Shown in pieces: positions 1-7,916 of a stretch of 16,376 nt of DNA. The stretch's first letter is position 1. Each line of letters starts with the position of its first letter. This DNA comes from Natronohydrobacter sp. Lineage in GTDB: Bacteria > Pseudomonadota > Alphaproteobacteria > Rhodobacterales > Rhodobacteraceae. A model generated the notes under the pieces. It ran no database searches. It worked only from the letters and a program-made list of their open reading frames with translations, and had not been told where the DNA came from. A program made the translations under genes and the position numbers. The stretch is taken from assembly GCA_007117255.1 (NCBI GenBank), contig SKGU01000063.1, positions 1-16,376 of the forward strand. The letters run 5' to 3'.

Positions 1-721
1 GGGCGATTTCGATGGTGACGATTTCTTCCTTGGCCGCGCGCAGGATCGCAAGCGCGCGGTGGGCGGGGATCGTGGCCCATTTCTCGCGGTGATCGAAATA
101 ATCCGAGAACTTTGCGCCAGCCTCTTCCTTGCCCTTGATCACACGGGCCGCAATAAACGCTTCCTTGCGCATGAAATCACGCAAACGACCCAGAAGATCG
201 GCATTCTCACTCAGGGTTTCGGTCAGGATATCGCGCGCCCCGTCAAGCGCGGCTTTCACATCCGGTATTTTATCATTCACGAATTCAGCGGCCAGAGCTT
301 CTGGCGCCGTGTTGCGATTGTCCAGAATGCGCTGCAACAACGGCTCAAGCCCGTTTTCGCGCGCGATCATCGCCTTGGTGCGCCGTTTCGGTTTATAAGG
401 CAGGTATATATCTTCCAGCGCCGCCTTGGTTTCTGCCCCGGCAATGCTGCGCGCCAGCGCGTCATTCATCTTGCCTTGTTCGGTGATGGATTTCACGATT
501 GCAGCGCGCCGTGTGTCCAGTTCGCGCAGATAGGCCAGCCGGTCGGCCAATGTCCGCAGTTGCGTGTCATCCAGCCCGCCTGTGACTTCCTTGCGGTAGC
601 GCGCGATGAACGGCACTGTCGCGCCCCCGTCGAGAAGCGCCACAGCCGATGCGACCTGCGTGGGCGCGGCGCTGATTTCGGTGGCGATCATGCGGGCGAT
701 GCGGGCAGAACTGTCTGTCAC
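1..721 (-). CDS. tex: Transcription accessory protein Tex, N-terminal 240 residues (gene runs off the left edge)
   Basis: Reading leftwards from a GTG at 721 gives an open frame to the window edge that is absent from neither end except by truncation. It contains the characteristic Tex N-terminal motifs: a VPFIARYRKEVTGGLDDTQL stretch near residues 33-52, then LRELDTRR, and an EDIYLPYKPKRRTKA segment near residue 100. Tex proteins are cytoplasmic nucleic-acid-binding factors of about 770 residues with an N-terminal helical region, a YqgF-like nuclease fold, helix-hairpin-helix motifs and a C-terminal S1 domain; only the helical N-terminus is visible here. The GTG start is backed by a GAAGG ribosome site a few bases upstream. 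The gene lies 84 bases after galE on the same strand with no clear terminator between them, so read-through from galU-galE is possible. No functional link to the sugar genes is implied. Confidence 0.9.
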   Translation of the reverse strand, partial: MTDSSARIARMIATEISAAPTQVASAVALLDGGATVPFIARYRKEVTGGLDDTQLRTLADRLAYLRELDTRRAAIVKSITEQGKMNDALARSIAGAETKAALEDIYLPYKPKRRTKAMIARENGLEPLLQRILDNRNTAPEALAAEFVNDKIPDVKAALDGARDILTETLSENADLLGRLRDFMRKEAFIAARVIKGKEEAGAKFSDYFDHREKWATIPAHRALAILRAAKEEIVTIEIA

Positions 722-805
722 GTCTTTATTCCTTCGGGTGTCGGGATAAGCTGGTTGTGCCCCAGTCGCACGCAAGCGGCAAGGGGGATTGGTATGTGCT
801 GTCGA

Positions 806-1816
806 TCAGCCAGAATAGCCGCCCGTCTGATACCAGCGCCATGCATCCGCGATCATCTGATCCAGCGTGGAGTGGTTCGCGCGCCATCCCAGCTCCTCTT
901 CGGCCCTGCGGCTGCCCGACACCAGAATTGCTGCATCCCCCTCGCGACGCGGGCCAAAGACATACGGTACGTTTTGCCCGGTTGCTTCGGGAAAGCGTGC
1001 CAACACCTCCGCCACTGAAAACCCTGTCCCCGTGCCAAGGTTAAACACGCGGCTGCCGCGCCCGGCGCGCAGCCAGTCCAAACCCAGAATGTGGGCTGCA
1101 ACCAAATCGATCACATGCACATAGTCACGAATGCAGGTGCCGTCCGGCGTCTGGTAGTCCTGCCCATGTATCGTCAATGCCTCGCGCGCGCCTGCTGCGG
1201 CTTCGATCATCGCCGGGATAAGATGCGTTTCAGGTTGGTGCCATTCGCCGATTTCGGCTTCCGGGTCTGCGCCTGCGACGTTGAAATAACGGAAGATCAC
1301 CGAATTCAGCCCGTGACTTACGCCGAAATCGGCAAGCATTTCTTCGATGGCGCGTTTCGAGCTGCCATAGGCATTGAGTGGGTGCTGTGCGCTGGTTTCC
1401 GTCAGGATCACGCCGTCCTGATCGCCATAAGTGGCGCAAGTGGAAGAAAATACCATGTCCCGGCAGCCTACGTCCAGCATCGCCTCGATCAGATTGAGCG
1501 TCCCGGTCATGTTGTTGCGCCAGTAGCGACCGGGATCGCGTGTGGCTTCGCCGACCTGACTAAGCGCGGCGAAATGCAGTACGGCGACCGGTTTGTATTC
1601 AGCGAAGGTTGCGGCAAGTGCAGCGCGGTCCAGCAGATCGCCCTGCACAAGCGGACCAAATTTCACGGCCCCCGCCCAGCCTGTCGACAGATTGTCATAA
1701 GTTACAGGCACATACCCCGCCCGCGCCAGCAGTTTGCAGGTGTGCGATCCGATATACCCGGCCCCGCCTGTGACCAGTACAGGCAAGGGTGGTGACGCCT
1801 CGGCGGTTTCGGTCAT
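806..1816 (-). CDS. galE: UDP-glucose 4-epimerase
   Basis: Cytoplasmic NAD-dependent enzyme of the extended short-chain dehydrogenase/reductase family that interconverts UDP-glucose and UDP-galactose, supplying galactosyl donors for surface glycans. The 336-residue product has the usual family length. Visible motifs are the dinucleotide-binding GGAGYIGS at residues 17-24, the catalytic Ser/Thr segment SSTCATYG at 124-131, and the catalytic pair Tyr150/Lys154 in YGSSK. The RYFNVAGADP and GTCIRDYVHVIDL stretches are typical of GalE and argue against a generic sugar epimerase. The ATG at 1816 lies six bases after the galU stop, so the two genes are almost certainly co-transcribed and together convert glucose-1-phosphate to UDP-galactose. 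A role in making the polysaccharide exported by the kps genes at the other end of the window is inferred. Confidence 0.96.
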   Translation of the reverse strand: MTETAEASPPLPVLVTGGAGYIGSHTCKLLARAGYVPVTYDNLSTGWAGAVKFGPLVQGDLLDRAALAATFAEYKPVAVLHFAALSQVGEATRDPGRYWRNNMTGTLNLIEAMLDVGCRDMVFSSTCATYGDQDGVILTETSAQHPLNAYGSSKRAIEEMLADFGVSHGLNSVIFRYFNVAGADPEAEIGEWHQPETHLIPAMIEAAAGAREALTIHGQDYQTPDGTCIRDYVHVIDLVAAHILGLDWLRAGRGSRVFNLGTGTGFSVAEVLARFPEATGQNVPYVFGPRREGDAAILVSGSRRAEEELGWRANHSTLDQMIADAWRWYQTGGYSG

Positions 1817-1822
1817 GAGCGC

Positions 1823-2722
1823 TTACCGGTTTTCCTTGGTGTGGCCATCGCCATCAATTCTGCCTGCCAGATAGTGAACAAGACGCGCACTATAGGCTGG
1901 ATCACGCAAGGCGAAATCAACGATGGCGGTCAGATAGCCGAATTTGTCACCGCAATCATAGCGTGTAGATGGGTTCAGGATGGCTGACACCTTGCCCTGT
2001 GAGGCCAGCAGATCAATCGCATCGGCAAGCTGAATCTCACCGCCTGCACCGGGCTTGAGATTGCGCAAGATGTCGAAAACTTCCGACGTGAACACATAAC
2101 GCCCGAAGGATGCCATATTCGAGGGTGCGTCTTCCTGCTTTGGCTTCTCGACCAATCCCTTTACATGGATCAGCCCGTTTTCGTCCTGCGTCCCGCCCTT
2201 GAGTATCCCGTATTTCGAAACGTCCTGTGGCTCGACCTCTGACACAGAAAGGATTGCGTGTCCTGCTTTGGTGAAGGCTTCCACCAGAGACGATGTTGGC
2301 AATATGGGGCCGTGCATCAGGTCATCGGCCAGCAACACCGCGAATGGTTCATTGCCCACGGCAGGCGCGGCACATAGTACCGCATGCCCAAGACCCAGCG
2401 GTTCCGGCTGGCGCACAAAGATGCAGGACACGCCCTGGGGCACGATGTTGCGCACCATATCGCGCAACTCAGGCTTGCCCTTGGAAAGAAGCTGGTTTTC
2501 CAATTCCAGATTTGTGTCGAAATGATCACCCACCGCGCGCTTGTTGCGACCGGTCACGAAGATCAATTCGGTGATTCCGGCGTCAATGGCCTCTTCGACC
2601 GCGAATTGCACTATGGGTTTGTCTATGATCGGAAGTAATTCCTTCGGCATGGCCTTGGTGGCTGGTAGAAAACGGGTGCCAAACCCGGCGACAGGAAAAA
2701 CGGCTTTTGTGATTTTGGGCAT
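1823..2722 (-). CDS. galU: UTP--glucose-1-phosphate uridylyltransferase (UDP-glucose pyrophosphorylase)
   Basis: Catalyses glucose-1-phosphate plus UTP to UDP-glucose plus pyrophosphate in the cytoplasm, the entry point to UDP-glucose, UDP-galactose and UDP-glucuronate used in capsules and exopolysaccharides. The 299-residue product matches bacterial GalU length. The nucleotide-binding signature lies at residues 9-36 (core FPVAGFGTRFLPATKAMPKE), the metal/nucleotide LADDL motif at 131-135, and the sugar-binding VEKPK motif further on. RfbA-type thymidylyltransferases are similar at the N-terminus, but the ATKAMPKELLPI form and the length fit GalU. The ATG at 2722 is the first plausible start; the ribosome site is weak. 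It is the first gene of a galU-galE unit, with a promoter candidate about 50 bases upstream. Confidence 0.96.
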   Translation of the reverse strand: MPKITKAVFPVAGFGTRFLPATKAMPKELLPIIDKPIVQFAVEEAIDAGITELIFVTGRNKRAVGDHFDTNLELENQLLSKGKPELRDMVRNIVPQGVSCIFVRQPEPLGLGHAVLCAAPAVGNEPFAVLLADDLMHGPILPTSSLVEAFTKAGHAILSVSEVEPQDVSKYGILKGGTQDENGLIHVKGLVEKPKQEDAPSNMASFGRYVFTSEVFDILRNLKPGAGGEIQLADAIDLLASQGKVSAILNPSTRYDCGDKFGYLTAIVDFALRDPAYSARLVHYLAGRIDGDGHTKENR

Positions 2723-2775
2723 GGGCTCACTTCGCGGGCTTGATGTGACTTGATGGCTGAATATGCGGTTCGCTT

Positions 2776-2803
2776 TTTATATTTACGGCCTACAGGCTGT
2801 CAG
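2776..2803 (-). promoter_or_regulatory. Candidate sigma-70-type promoter for galU-galE
   Basis: On the minus strand, CTGACA (2803-2798, five of six to the -35 consensus) and TATAAA (2781-2776, five of six to the -10 consensus) are separated by 16 bases. Transcription would begin near 2770, leaving a leader of roughly 50 bases before the galU ATG at 2722. It is the best-matching pair I found in the 421-base gap upstream of galU. Function is inferred from consensus only. Confidence 0.5.
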
Positions 2804-2814
2804 TGTGCGTTTCA

Positions 2815-2824
2815 ACCCTAGGGT
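2815..2824. promoter_or_regulatory. Perfect 10-base palindrome next to the galU promoter
   Basis: ACCCTAGGGT is a perfect self-complementary 10-mer that ends 11 bases upstream of the proposed galU -35 box. The position would suit a dimeric regulator acting on galU-galE. No known operator is recognised, and a 10-base palindrome can occur by chance, so this is only a candidate operator. Confidence 0.25.
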
Positions 2825-3143
2825 AGCATGTCTGGTCATGTGTCAGCTTATTGATTTCAAAGACCTGATCGCCGGGCGCCGCGGATATTGAGTGTTTCGC
2901 GTAAGTGCTGCGATCTTGCGCTGGAAAGGTTAAAACAATCTCACAATGCAAGGCATGGCATTCCGATTTAACCGCCAGTTAAAGGCGCGCAGCAGCCTGC
3001 AACTGTCCCTCAAGTCGCGCATGCTCCTTTGATTTGTAGATTGGTTTGAACGCTTGGAATTCAGGGTTGGACGCGAAATGCTACGATCCAGCTTTCTGAA
3101 AGGCGGGACCAGAGCTTTCGCACAGGTCTTCATTAATGCCGCG

Positions 3144-4367
3144 TCAGTTGGTGACCATCGCCTGCATGTCGAAAATGGGTAGTAGAATCGCCAGAACGAT
3201 CACCAGCACCACTGCCCCGACCATCACCATCGACAGCGGTTCCAGTAATGTACTCAGGCGCTTGCGCTCGGTCTTCAGCCAGGTTTCGGCCAGCGTTGCC
3301 GCGCGCGCGCTCATAGCGCCAAGCTTGGCTGATGCTTCGCCCGCTTCCAGCAATTGCCGCGCGACGGGGTGCAGGAAATCCAGCCCCGACAGCGCGCGCG
3401 ACAGGCTGTCGCCCCGGTTTAGCGCCTCGACGGCCGCGAGCGCCTGGTCCTGATGCGACCTGACCGCCAGCACAGCGCTGGCATGGTTCAACGCTTCTGG
3501 CAGGGGCAGGCGGCTATTGATGACAAGTGTCAGCGTGCGCAGGTATTGCGCAGCAGCTTCCATCCGCATGAATCGTCCGATCAGAGGGACCCTTAGAAGA
3601 AAACTGTCACGCCGTGCGCGCCATGACGGAATGCGCGCGGCCGCGATCACGAGCGTAACCAGACCCGCAAAAACTGCCACAATCACCGGCCATTGTGTGC
3701 GCACCAGATCGACAAGCCCCAGCACAAACAGCGTAAGCTCCGGCAGTGGCTGGCCAGAAGCCTCGAACATTCCCACGATTTCAGGTGCGACCGTGACCAT
3801 CAGAACGGCACAGACCGCAATCGCCATGACGCTGACAAAGGCCGGGTAAAGCAATGCGGTCGCGATCTGCGCACGATCGCTGAGCAGTGAGTCCAGATAA
3901 TCCGCCAGCGTGGTCACGACAGTAGCCATTTCGCCCGACTGTTCTGCCGCACGCAGAGCCGCCACATACCAGGTGGGAATGTCGCGACTGGCATCTGCCA
4001 TTGCGCGCGACAATGGAGCGCCTTCAAGCAGCGCAGCGCGTGCTTGCGCGGCGAGTGTCTGGATTTGTTTGTCAGGGGCCGAGGACTGCACTGCCGCGAG
4101 AGCATCATCTGCTGCCAGTCCGGCGGTGAGCAGGACGGCCAGTTGCCTTGTGAAGACCGACAGCATGTCACGGCTGATCCGTCCTTTGCGCCATCCTGAT
4201 CCCTGCGATCTGCCTGCGAAAGCACTGGGCGGTTGGATGTCGATATCACCCGGCAAAAGCCCCAGCGCGCTGATCCGCTGCGAGGCATCACGCGCATCAT
4301 CTGCCACGATGACACCGCGCTTCTCGCGGCCCTGTGGCGTATAGGCCGTATAAGCAAAGGTCTTCAC
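3144..4367 (-). CDS. gspF: Type II secretion system inner-membrane platform protein GspF
   Basis: Polytopic inner-membrane protein that forms the platform of the type II secretion system and couples the GspE ATPase to pseudopilus assembly. The 407-residue product has the standard family length and layout: an N-terminal cytoplasmic segment, two T2SSF repeats (about residues 68-190 and 272-395) and three membrane segments near 172-195, 226-246 and 375-397. Family hallmarks are visible: a RAAEQSGEM segment near 139-147 in the first repeat, EAGEASAKL at 341-349 in the second, and LLEPLSMVMVGAVV before the last membrane segment. The GTG start at 4367 overlaps the gspE stop by four bases, a layout that implies translational coupling. 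It is the last gene of the C-D-E-F operon. PilC/T4P homologues are similar, but the neighbours fit type II secretion. Confidence 0.93.
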   Translation of the reverse strand: MKTFAYTAYTPQGREKRGVIVADDARDASQRISALGLLPGDIDIQPPSAFAGRSQGSGWRKGRISRDMLSVFTRQLAVLLTAGLAADDALAAVQSSAPDKQIQTLAAQARAALLEGAPLSRAMADASRDIPTWYVAALRAAEQSGEMATVVTTLADYLDSLLSDRAQIATALLYPAFVSVMAIAVCAVLMVTVAPEIVGMFEASGQPLPELTLFVLGLVDLVRTQWPVIVAVFAGLVTLVIAAARIPSWRARRDSFLLRVPLIGRFMRMEAAAQYLRTLTLVINSRLPLPEALNHASAVLAVRSHQDQALAAVEALNRGDSLSRALSGLDFLHPVARQLLEAGEASAKLGAMSARAATLAETWLKTERKRLSTLLEPLSMVMVGAVVLVIVLAILLPIFDMQAMVTN

Positions 4368-5899
4368 GCGTCCTGCCCGATCACGCGCGCGAGTTCCGCA
4401 AGACTGGTTATTCCCGTGGCGACCTTAGCCAGACCCAGCCGATACAGCCCCGCTGCGGCTTCGGGGCTGGTGGTGCGCAGGCGGTTGCGCAATTGGTATT
4501 CAGATTCGCCTGCGTCGATACCTTCGCGCAGGGTGTCGGTGATCTCAATAATATCGAACACGCCCACGCGTCCGGCATAGCCTGTTCCTGCGCAACTGGG
4601 ACAAGGGTTGGCGAGCATGCGCGTGCCGGCTTCGCCCGGCGCGTGGCGCAATGCTTCGGGTACGGGCAGACCCTGCGCGCAAAACATCGCGCGCTGAGCC
4701 TCAGTTGCAGGCATGGTCTGTGCGCAGTCTGGACAAAGTCTGCGCAAAAGGCGCTGCGCGATCACGCCACGCAGCGTGGCCGAGACCAGATAATTCTCGA
4801 CCCCCAATTCACGCAGGCGCACAACCGTGGCCAGCGGGTTATTGGCATGGACCGAGGAAAAGACCAGATGCCCGGTCAAGGCGGCTTCTGCGGCAACCTG
4901 CGCCGTCTCGCCATCACGGATCTCGCCCACAAGGATCACATCCGGGTCTTGCCGCAGCACAGAACGCAGACCGCGCGCGAAGGTCATACCGATTTCGCTA
5001 TTGACCTGACATTGCGAAATGCCCGGCAATTCGTATTCGATTGGATCTTCAACCGTCAGGATATTCCGCTGCCGCCGGTCGGCCAGTTGCAACAGTGAAT
5101 AAAGCGTTGTTGTCTTGCCGCTACCAGTCGGGCCGGTGGCAAGAATGATCCCGTTCGGGCAGGCCGCCAGCCGGTGCAGCAGGGCCTGCTTGTCCGGGTC
5201 CAGCCCCAGATCCTCTGGGGCCAGCAATCCACCTGAACGGTCCAGCAAACGCAGCACTACCCGTTCGCCATGCGGGCCGGGCAGGGTGGATATGCGCACA
5301 TCGACGGCTTTCCCACCCAACCGCAGGGCGATGCGGCCGTCCTGTGGCAGGCGCGTTTCCGCAATATCCAGTCCCGACATGACCTTCAGTCGCGACACCA
5401 CACGGCGGGCTGGCACATCCGTGCGATCAAACGCCTGCTGCAACGTGCCATCCACGCGGATGCGGGTGCGCAGCCCCTCTTCATGCGGCTCGATATGCAG
5501 GTCAGATGCGCGGGTGCGCACTGCGCGGCGCAATAACTGGTTGACCAGTTGGACCACCGGTGCCTCGGTCGCATTTTCCAGCAGATCACGTGGCAGCGCG
5601 TCGCGGGTTTCGCCGTCCAGATCGAACTGCAACCCATCCGGGTCCAGCGTCTCGCCGCCTTGATCGTAGAGCCGCGCAAGGCTTGCTTGAAATGCTTCTG
5701 CATCCTGCGTCACCAGCGTCAGTGGCCGCCCCGCCAGCGCGCGCGCCATGCGCAGTCCGGTTGCGCTGGGGGCCGGGCCTGTCAGCAAGTGCCCATTGTC
5801 ACAGGCCACCTGATGGTCGCGCGCGAAGGCAAAGGGCAATCGCAGGGGCGGGCCAGAGGTGGCTGGTCCGCTCCGTTCTGCGGAGTTATTGTCCGACAT
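4364..5899 (-). CDS. gspE: Type II secretion system assembly ATPase GspE
   Basis: Cytoplasmic hexameric ATPase of the GspE/PilB family that powers pseudopilus assembly through GspF. Of 511 residues, the first 100 or so form a divergent N1E-like domain. Then come RASDLHIEP (130-138), Walker A GPTGSGKT at 256-263, the aspartate box VEDPIEYE (283-290), Walker B with ILVGEIRDGE around Glu326, and the histidine box TGHLVFSSVHANN (342-354). A tetracysteine zinc module is intact, CPDC (389-392) and CPSC (433-436), which is typical of GspE and PilB rather than of PilT retraction ATPases. All catalytic motifs are present, so the enzyme should be active. It overlaps gspD by 14 bases and gspF by four. 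The pseudopilins it should polymerise are not in this window. Confidence 0.95.
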   Translation of the reverse strand: MSDNNSAERSGPATSGPPLRLPFAFARDHQVACDNGHLLTGPAPSATGLRMARALAGRPLTLVTQDAEAFQASLARLYDQGGETLDPDGLQFDLDGETRDALPRDLLENATEAPVVQLVNQLLRRAVRTRASDLHIEPHEEGLRTRIRVDGTLQQAFDRTDVPARRVVSRLKVMSGLDIAETRLPQDGRIALRLGGKAVDVRISTLPGPHGERVVLRLLDRSGGLLAPEDLGLDPDKQALLHRLAACPNGIILATGPTGSGKTTTLYSLLQLADRRQRNILTVEDPIEYELPGISQCQVNSEIGMTFARGLRSVLRQDPDVILVGEIRDGETAQVAAEAALTGHLVFSSVHANNPLATVVRLRELGVENYLVSATLRGVIAQRLLRRLCPDCAQTMPATEAQRAMFCAQGLPVPEALRHAPGEAGTRMLANPCPSCAGTGYAGRVGVFDIIEITDTLREGIDAGESEYQLRNRLRTTSPEAAAGLYRLGLAKVATGITSLAELARVIGQDA

Positions 5900-7865
5900 C
5901 GGTATTCAACCGCGGCGGAAGGGCAGGGTAGAGCCGTTCGCGCACTGCCTTATCCACATAAAGACTGTCGAAAGGCTGGTTCAGATCGACCCCATCGAAG
6001 GGAAAGCCCGTGCGCCGCGGATCCGGGCGCCGGTCGCTGTTGCGCGGGTTGATCTGGCGGCTGATTTCTTCCGTGCGTCGGGCGATCTCGCGGGTGATCA
6101 CTTCGGCATCGCGATCTGATCGCAGCACGCGTGGGCGCAGCATGACCAGAAGCACACGCTGGCCTTCGCGCAGGTTGCGCCCTCGAAACAAATTGCCGAC
6201 CAGTGGAATATTGCTCAAGCCCGGCACGCGCTGATCGGCGGTGCGCGAGCTGTCTTCCATCAACCCGCCCAGCAAGATCACGCGACTGTCGCCGACCAGT
6301 ACATTGGTGCTCAGGTTACGCCGCGCGGTGATCTCGCCGCCTGCCGCCGCCGCAGACCCGGTCAGATTCGACACTTCCTGCGCAATTGCCATGCGCACCA
6401 TATTGTCCTCGGTGATCTGAGGCCGGACTTTCAGCGACAGCCCGACATCGCGCCGCTCAATGGTCTGAAATGGACGCTCCGGGACTGCGCTGTCACCCAC
6501 AGTGGCGAAAGACCCGGTAACGAAAGGCACATTCTGCGCCACCACGATTTCGGCTTCCTGATTGTTCAGCGTCAGAATGGCGGGTGTCGACAGCAGCCGG
6601 GTGTTGCGCTCGGATGCAATCGCGGTCAGCAGCGCCGCGAAATCACGCCCGCGCGCCCCGATGCCGCCCCCGTCGCCCGGTGACACGCGGTTGCCCGCCA
6701 TTGCAGCACTCAAAAGTGCGACCAGCGACGTGCGCCCGTCCAGAGAAAAGGACGTGCCGCCCCCGATTGCATCGTTCAGGATACCACCGAACTGCACCGA
6801 GAGATCCGAGAAATTCTCTGCGGAAATCTCAAAAATGACAGCCTCGATCAACACTTGCGCCGGACGCTGGTCCAGTGCGCGCACTGCGCGGACAAGGTTT
6901 TCGATCTCGTCGCCCGGTGCATTGATCAAGATTGAGTTGCTTTGGGGCTCTGCCACGATGGTCGTGCCCCCGGCAATTGCCGTGCCTTCTGCCCCGACGA
7001 TCTGCGGCAAGGACTGGCGCAGCACTTCCGACAGGGGTTCGGCTTCCGCATAGTTCAGCTTGACGACTCGCGACACGGTGCGCCGCTGAGGCGTGTCAAG
7101 CTGCGCGATCACCTGGCGCATCCGGGTGCGGAACTCGACAGGGCCTGAAAGAACAATCGCATTCGCACGCCGGTCCGCTGAAATATTGGCTCCGCCGGGT
7201 ACAATCTCCAGCGACTCCAGCACGCCGATCAGATCCTCGGCATTGGCATGATTCAGGCGCACGCTTTCCACCGCCCGGTTCTGCGCAGAACTCATGCGTC
7301 GTATGACAGCTTCAATCCGGGCAATATTTTCACGGCGATCCGACAACACGACAATCCCGGCTGAATAAACCGGGGTCAGAACCGCGTCGGCAGGTAGCAA
7401 TGGCAACAGAACTTCGACCAGCTCGTCCATATCCTCGCTCTGGACAGGGATCACACGCGTTTCAAAACTGCCATCCCCACCCTGACCAGTACTGCGCAGA
7501 CTGCGCGCATCGCGCAACGGTACGATCCGGTCCACGCCTTCGCCGGATACGATGGTCAGATTGTTGAGCTCCAGCACATTGAGGAAAATCTCATGCAGCG
7601 TGCGGGCGTTGACAGGGGCGGGCGCGATCACTGTCACCTGCCCCGACACGGATGGGTCGAGCAGATAGTTCCGGTCAGTCTGTTCCGCGACGATCTGCAC
7701 GAAGCTGCGCAACTCGACATTGCGCATGTCGAGTTGTATCTGTGCCTGCGCTGTTCCCGCGATGAATATGCAAGCGATCAGCGCCCCCAGATATGCGCAC
7801 AAGGTTTCCGGAACCATGCGCAACGCAATGCCCGCGCGCGGGGCATACCCCCTCATCCGGAACAC
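5886..7865 (-). CDS. gspD: Type II secretion system outer-membrane secretin GspD
   Basis: Outer-membrane channel of the type II secretion system. The 659-residue product has a hydrophobic signal peptide ending in AGTAQA around residue 41, then an N0 domain (about 42-110), three N1-N3 ring domains (about 135-330), and the secretin core (about 335-580) with the conserved VPGLSNIPLVGNLF signature at 547-560. A charged tail of about 80 residues follows and may be the pilotin-binding S-domain. The start is uncertain: the GTG at 7865 and the internal ATGs at 7856 and 7817 all lack a good ribosome site, and the ATG at 7817 (residue 17) would give a more conventional signal peptide. It follows the gspC-like gene by about 50 bases. 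The product could instead serve a type IV pilus, but neighbours C, E and F favour type II secretion. Confidence 0.94.
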   Translation of the reverse strand: MFRMRGYAPRAGIALRMVPETLCAYLGALIACIFIAGTAQAQIQLDMRNVELRSFVQIVAEQTDRNYLLDPSVSGQVTVIAPAPVNARTLHEIFLNVLELNNLTIVSGEGVDRIVPLRDARSLRSTGQGGDGSFETRVIPVQSEDMDELVEVLLPLLPADAVLTPVYSAGIVVLSDRRENIARIEAVIRRMSSAQNRAVESVRLNHANAEDLIGVLESLEIVPGGANISADRRANAIVLSGPVEFRTRMRQVIAQLDTPQRRTVSRVVKLNYAEAEPLSEVLRQSLPQIVGAEGTAIAGGTTIVAEPQSNSILINAPGDEIENLVRAVRALDQRPAQVLIEAVIFEISAENFSDLSVQFGGILNDAIGGGTSFSLDGRTSLVALLSAAMAGNRVSPGDGGGIGARGRDFAALLTAIASERNTRLLSTPAILTLNNQEAEIVVAQNVPFVTGSFATVGDSAVPERPFQTIERRDVGLSLKVRPQITEDNMVRMAIAQEVSNLTGSAAAAGGEITARRNLSTNVLVGDSRVILLGGLMEDSSRTADQRVPGLSNIPLVGNLFRGRNLREGQRVLLVMLRPRVLRSDRDAEVITREIARRTEEISRQINPRNSDRRPDPRRTGFPFDGVDLNQPFDSLYVDKAVRERLYPALPPRLNTDVGQ

Positions 7866-7916
7866 AATGTCATGGGCATGACTGGGCAGTCTTCCTCTGC
7901 CGTTATCACCGCCGGG

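Larger units (their letters stand above)
2723..3143. other. 421-base intergenic region between gspF end and galU start
   Basis: This is the only gene-free stretch over 300 bases. It carries the galU promoter candidate and adjacent palindrome in its left part. The right part, just after the gspF stop, shows only short imperfect hairpins and no stem followed by a T-run, so no convincing intrinsic terminator could be named for the gsp operon. A 67-codon open frame on the minus strand (3133-2930) has no ribosome site and an arginine/serine-rich shadow-like composition, and is not called. Confidence 0.6.

Noticed and set aside
59..1018. 319-codon plus-strand frame at the left edge
   Set aside because: Antisense to tex and galE, which both carry strong family motifs.
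2943..2963. Short inverted repeat AATGC...GCATT in the gspF-galU gap
   Set aside because: Five-base stem with an eight-base loop, about 180 bases after gspF; within chance expectation.
2930..3133. 67-codon minus-strand frame in the gspF-galU gap
   Set aside because: No ribosome site, Arg/Ser-rich shadow-like composition, no recognisable motif.
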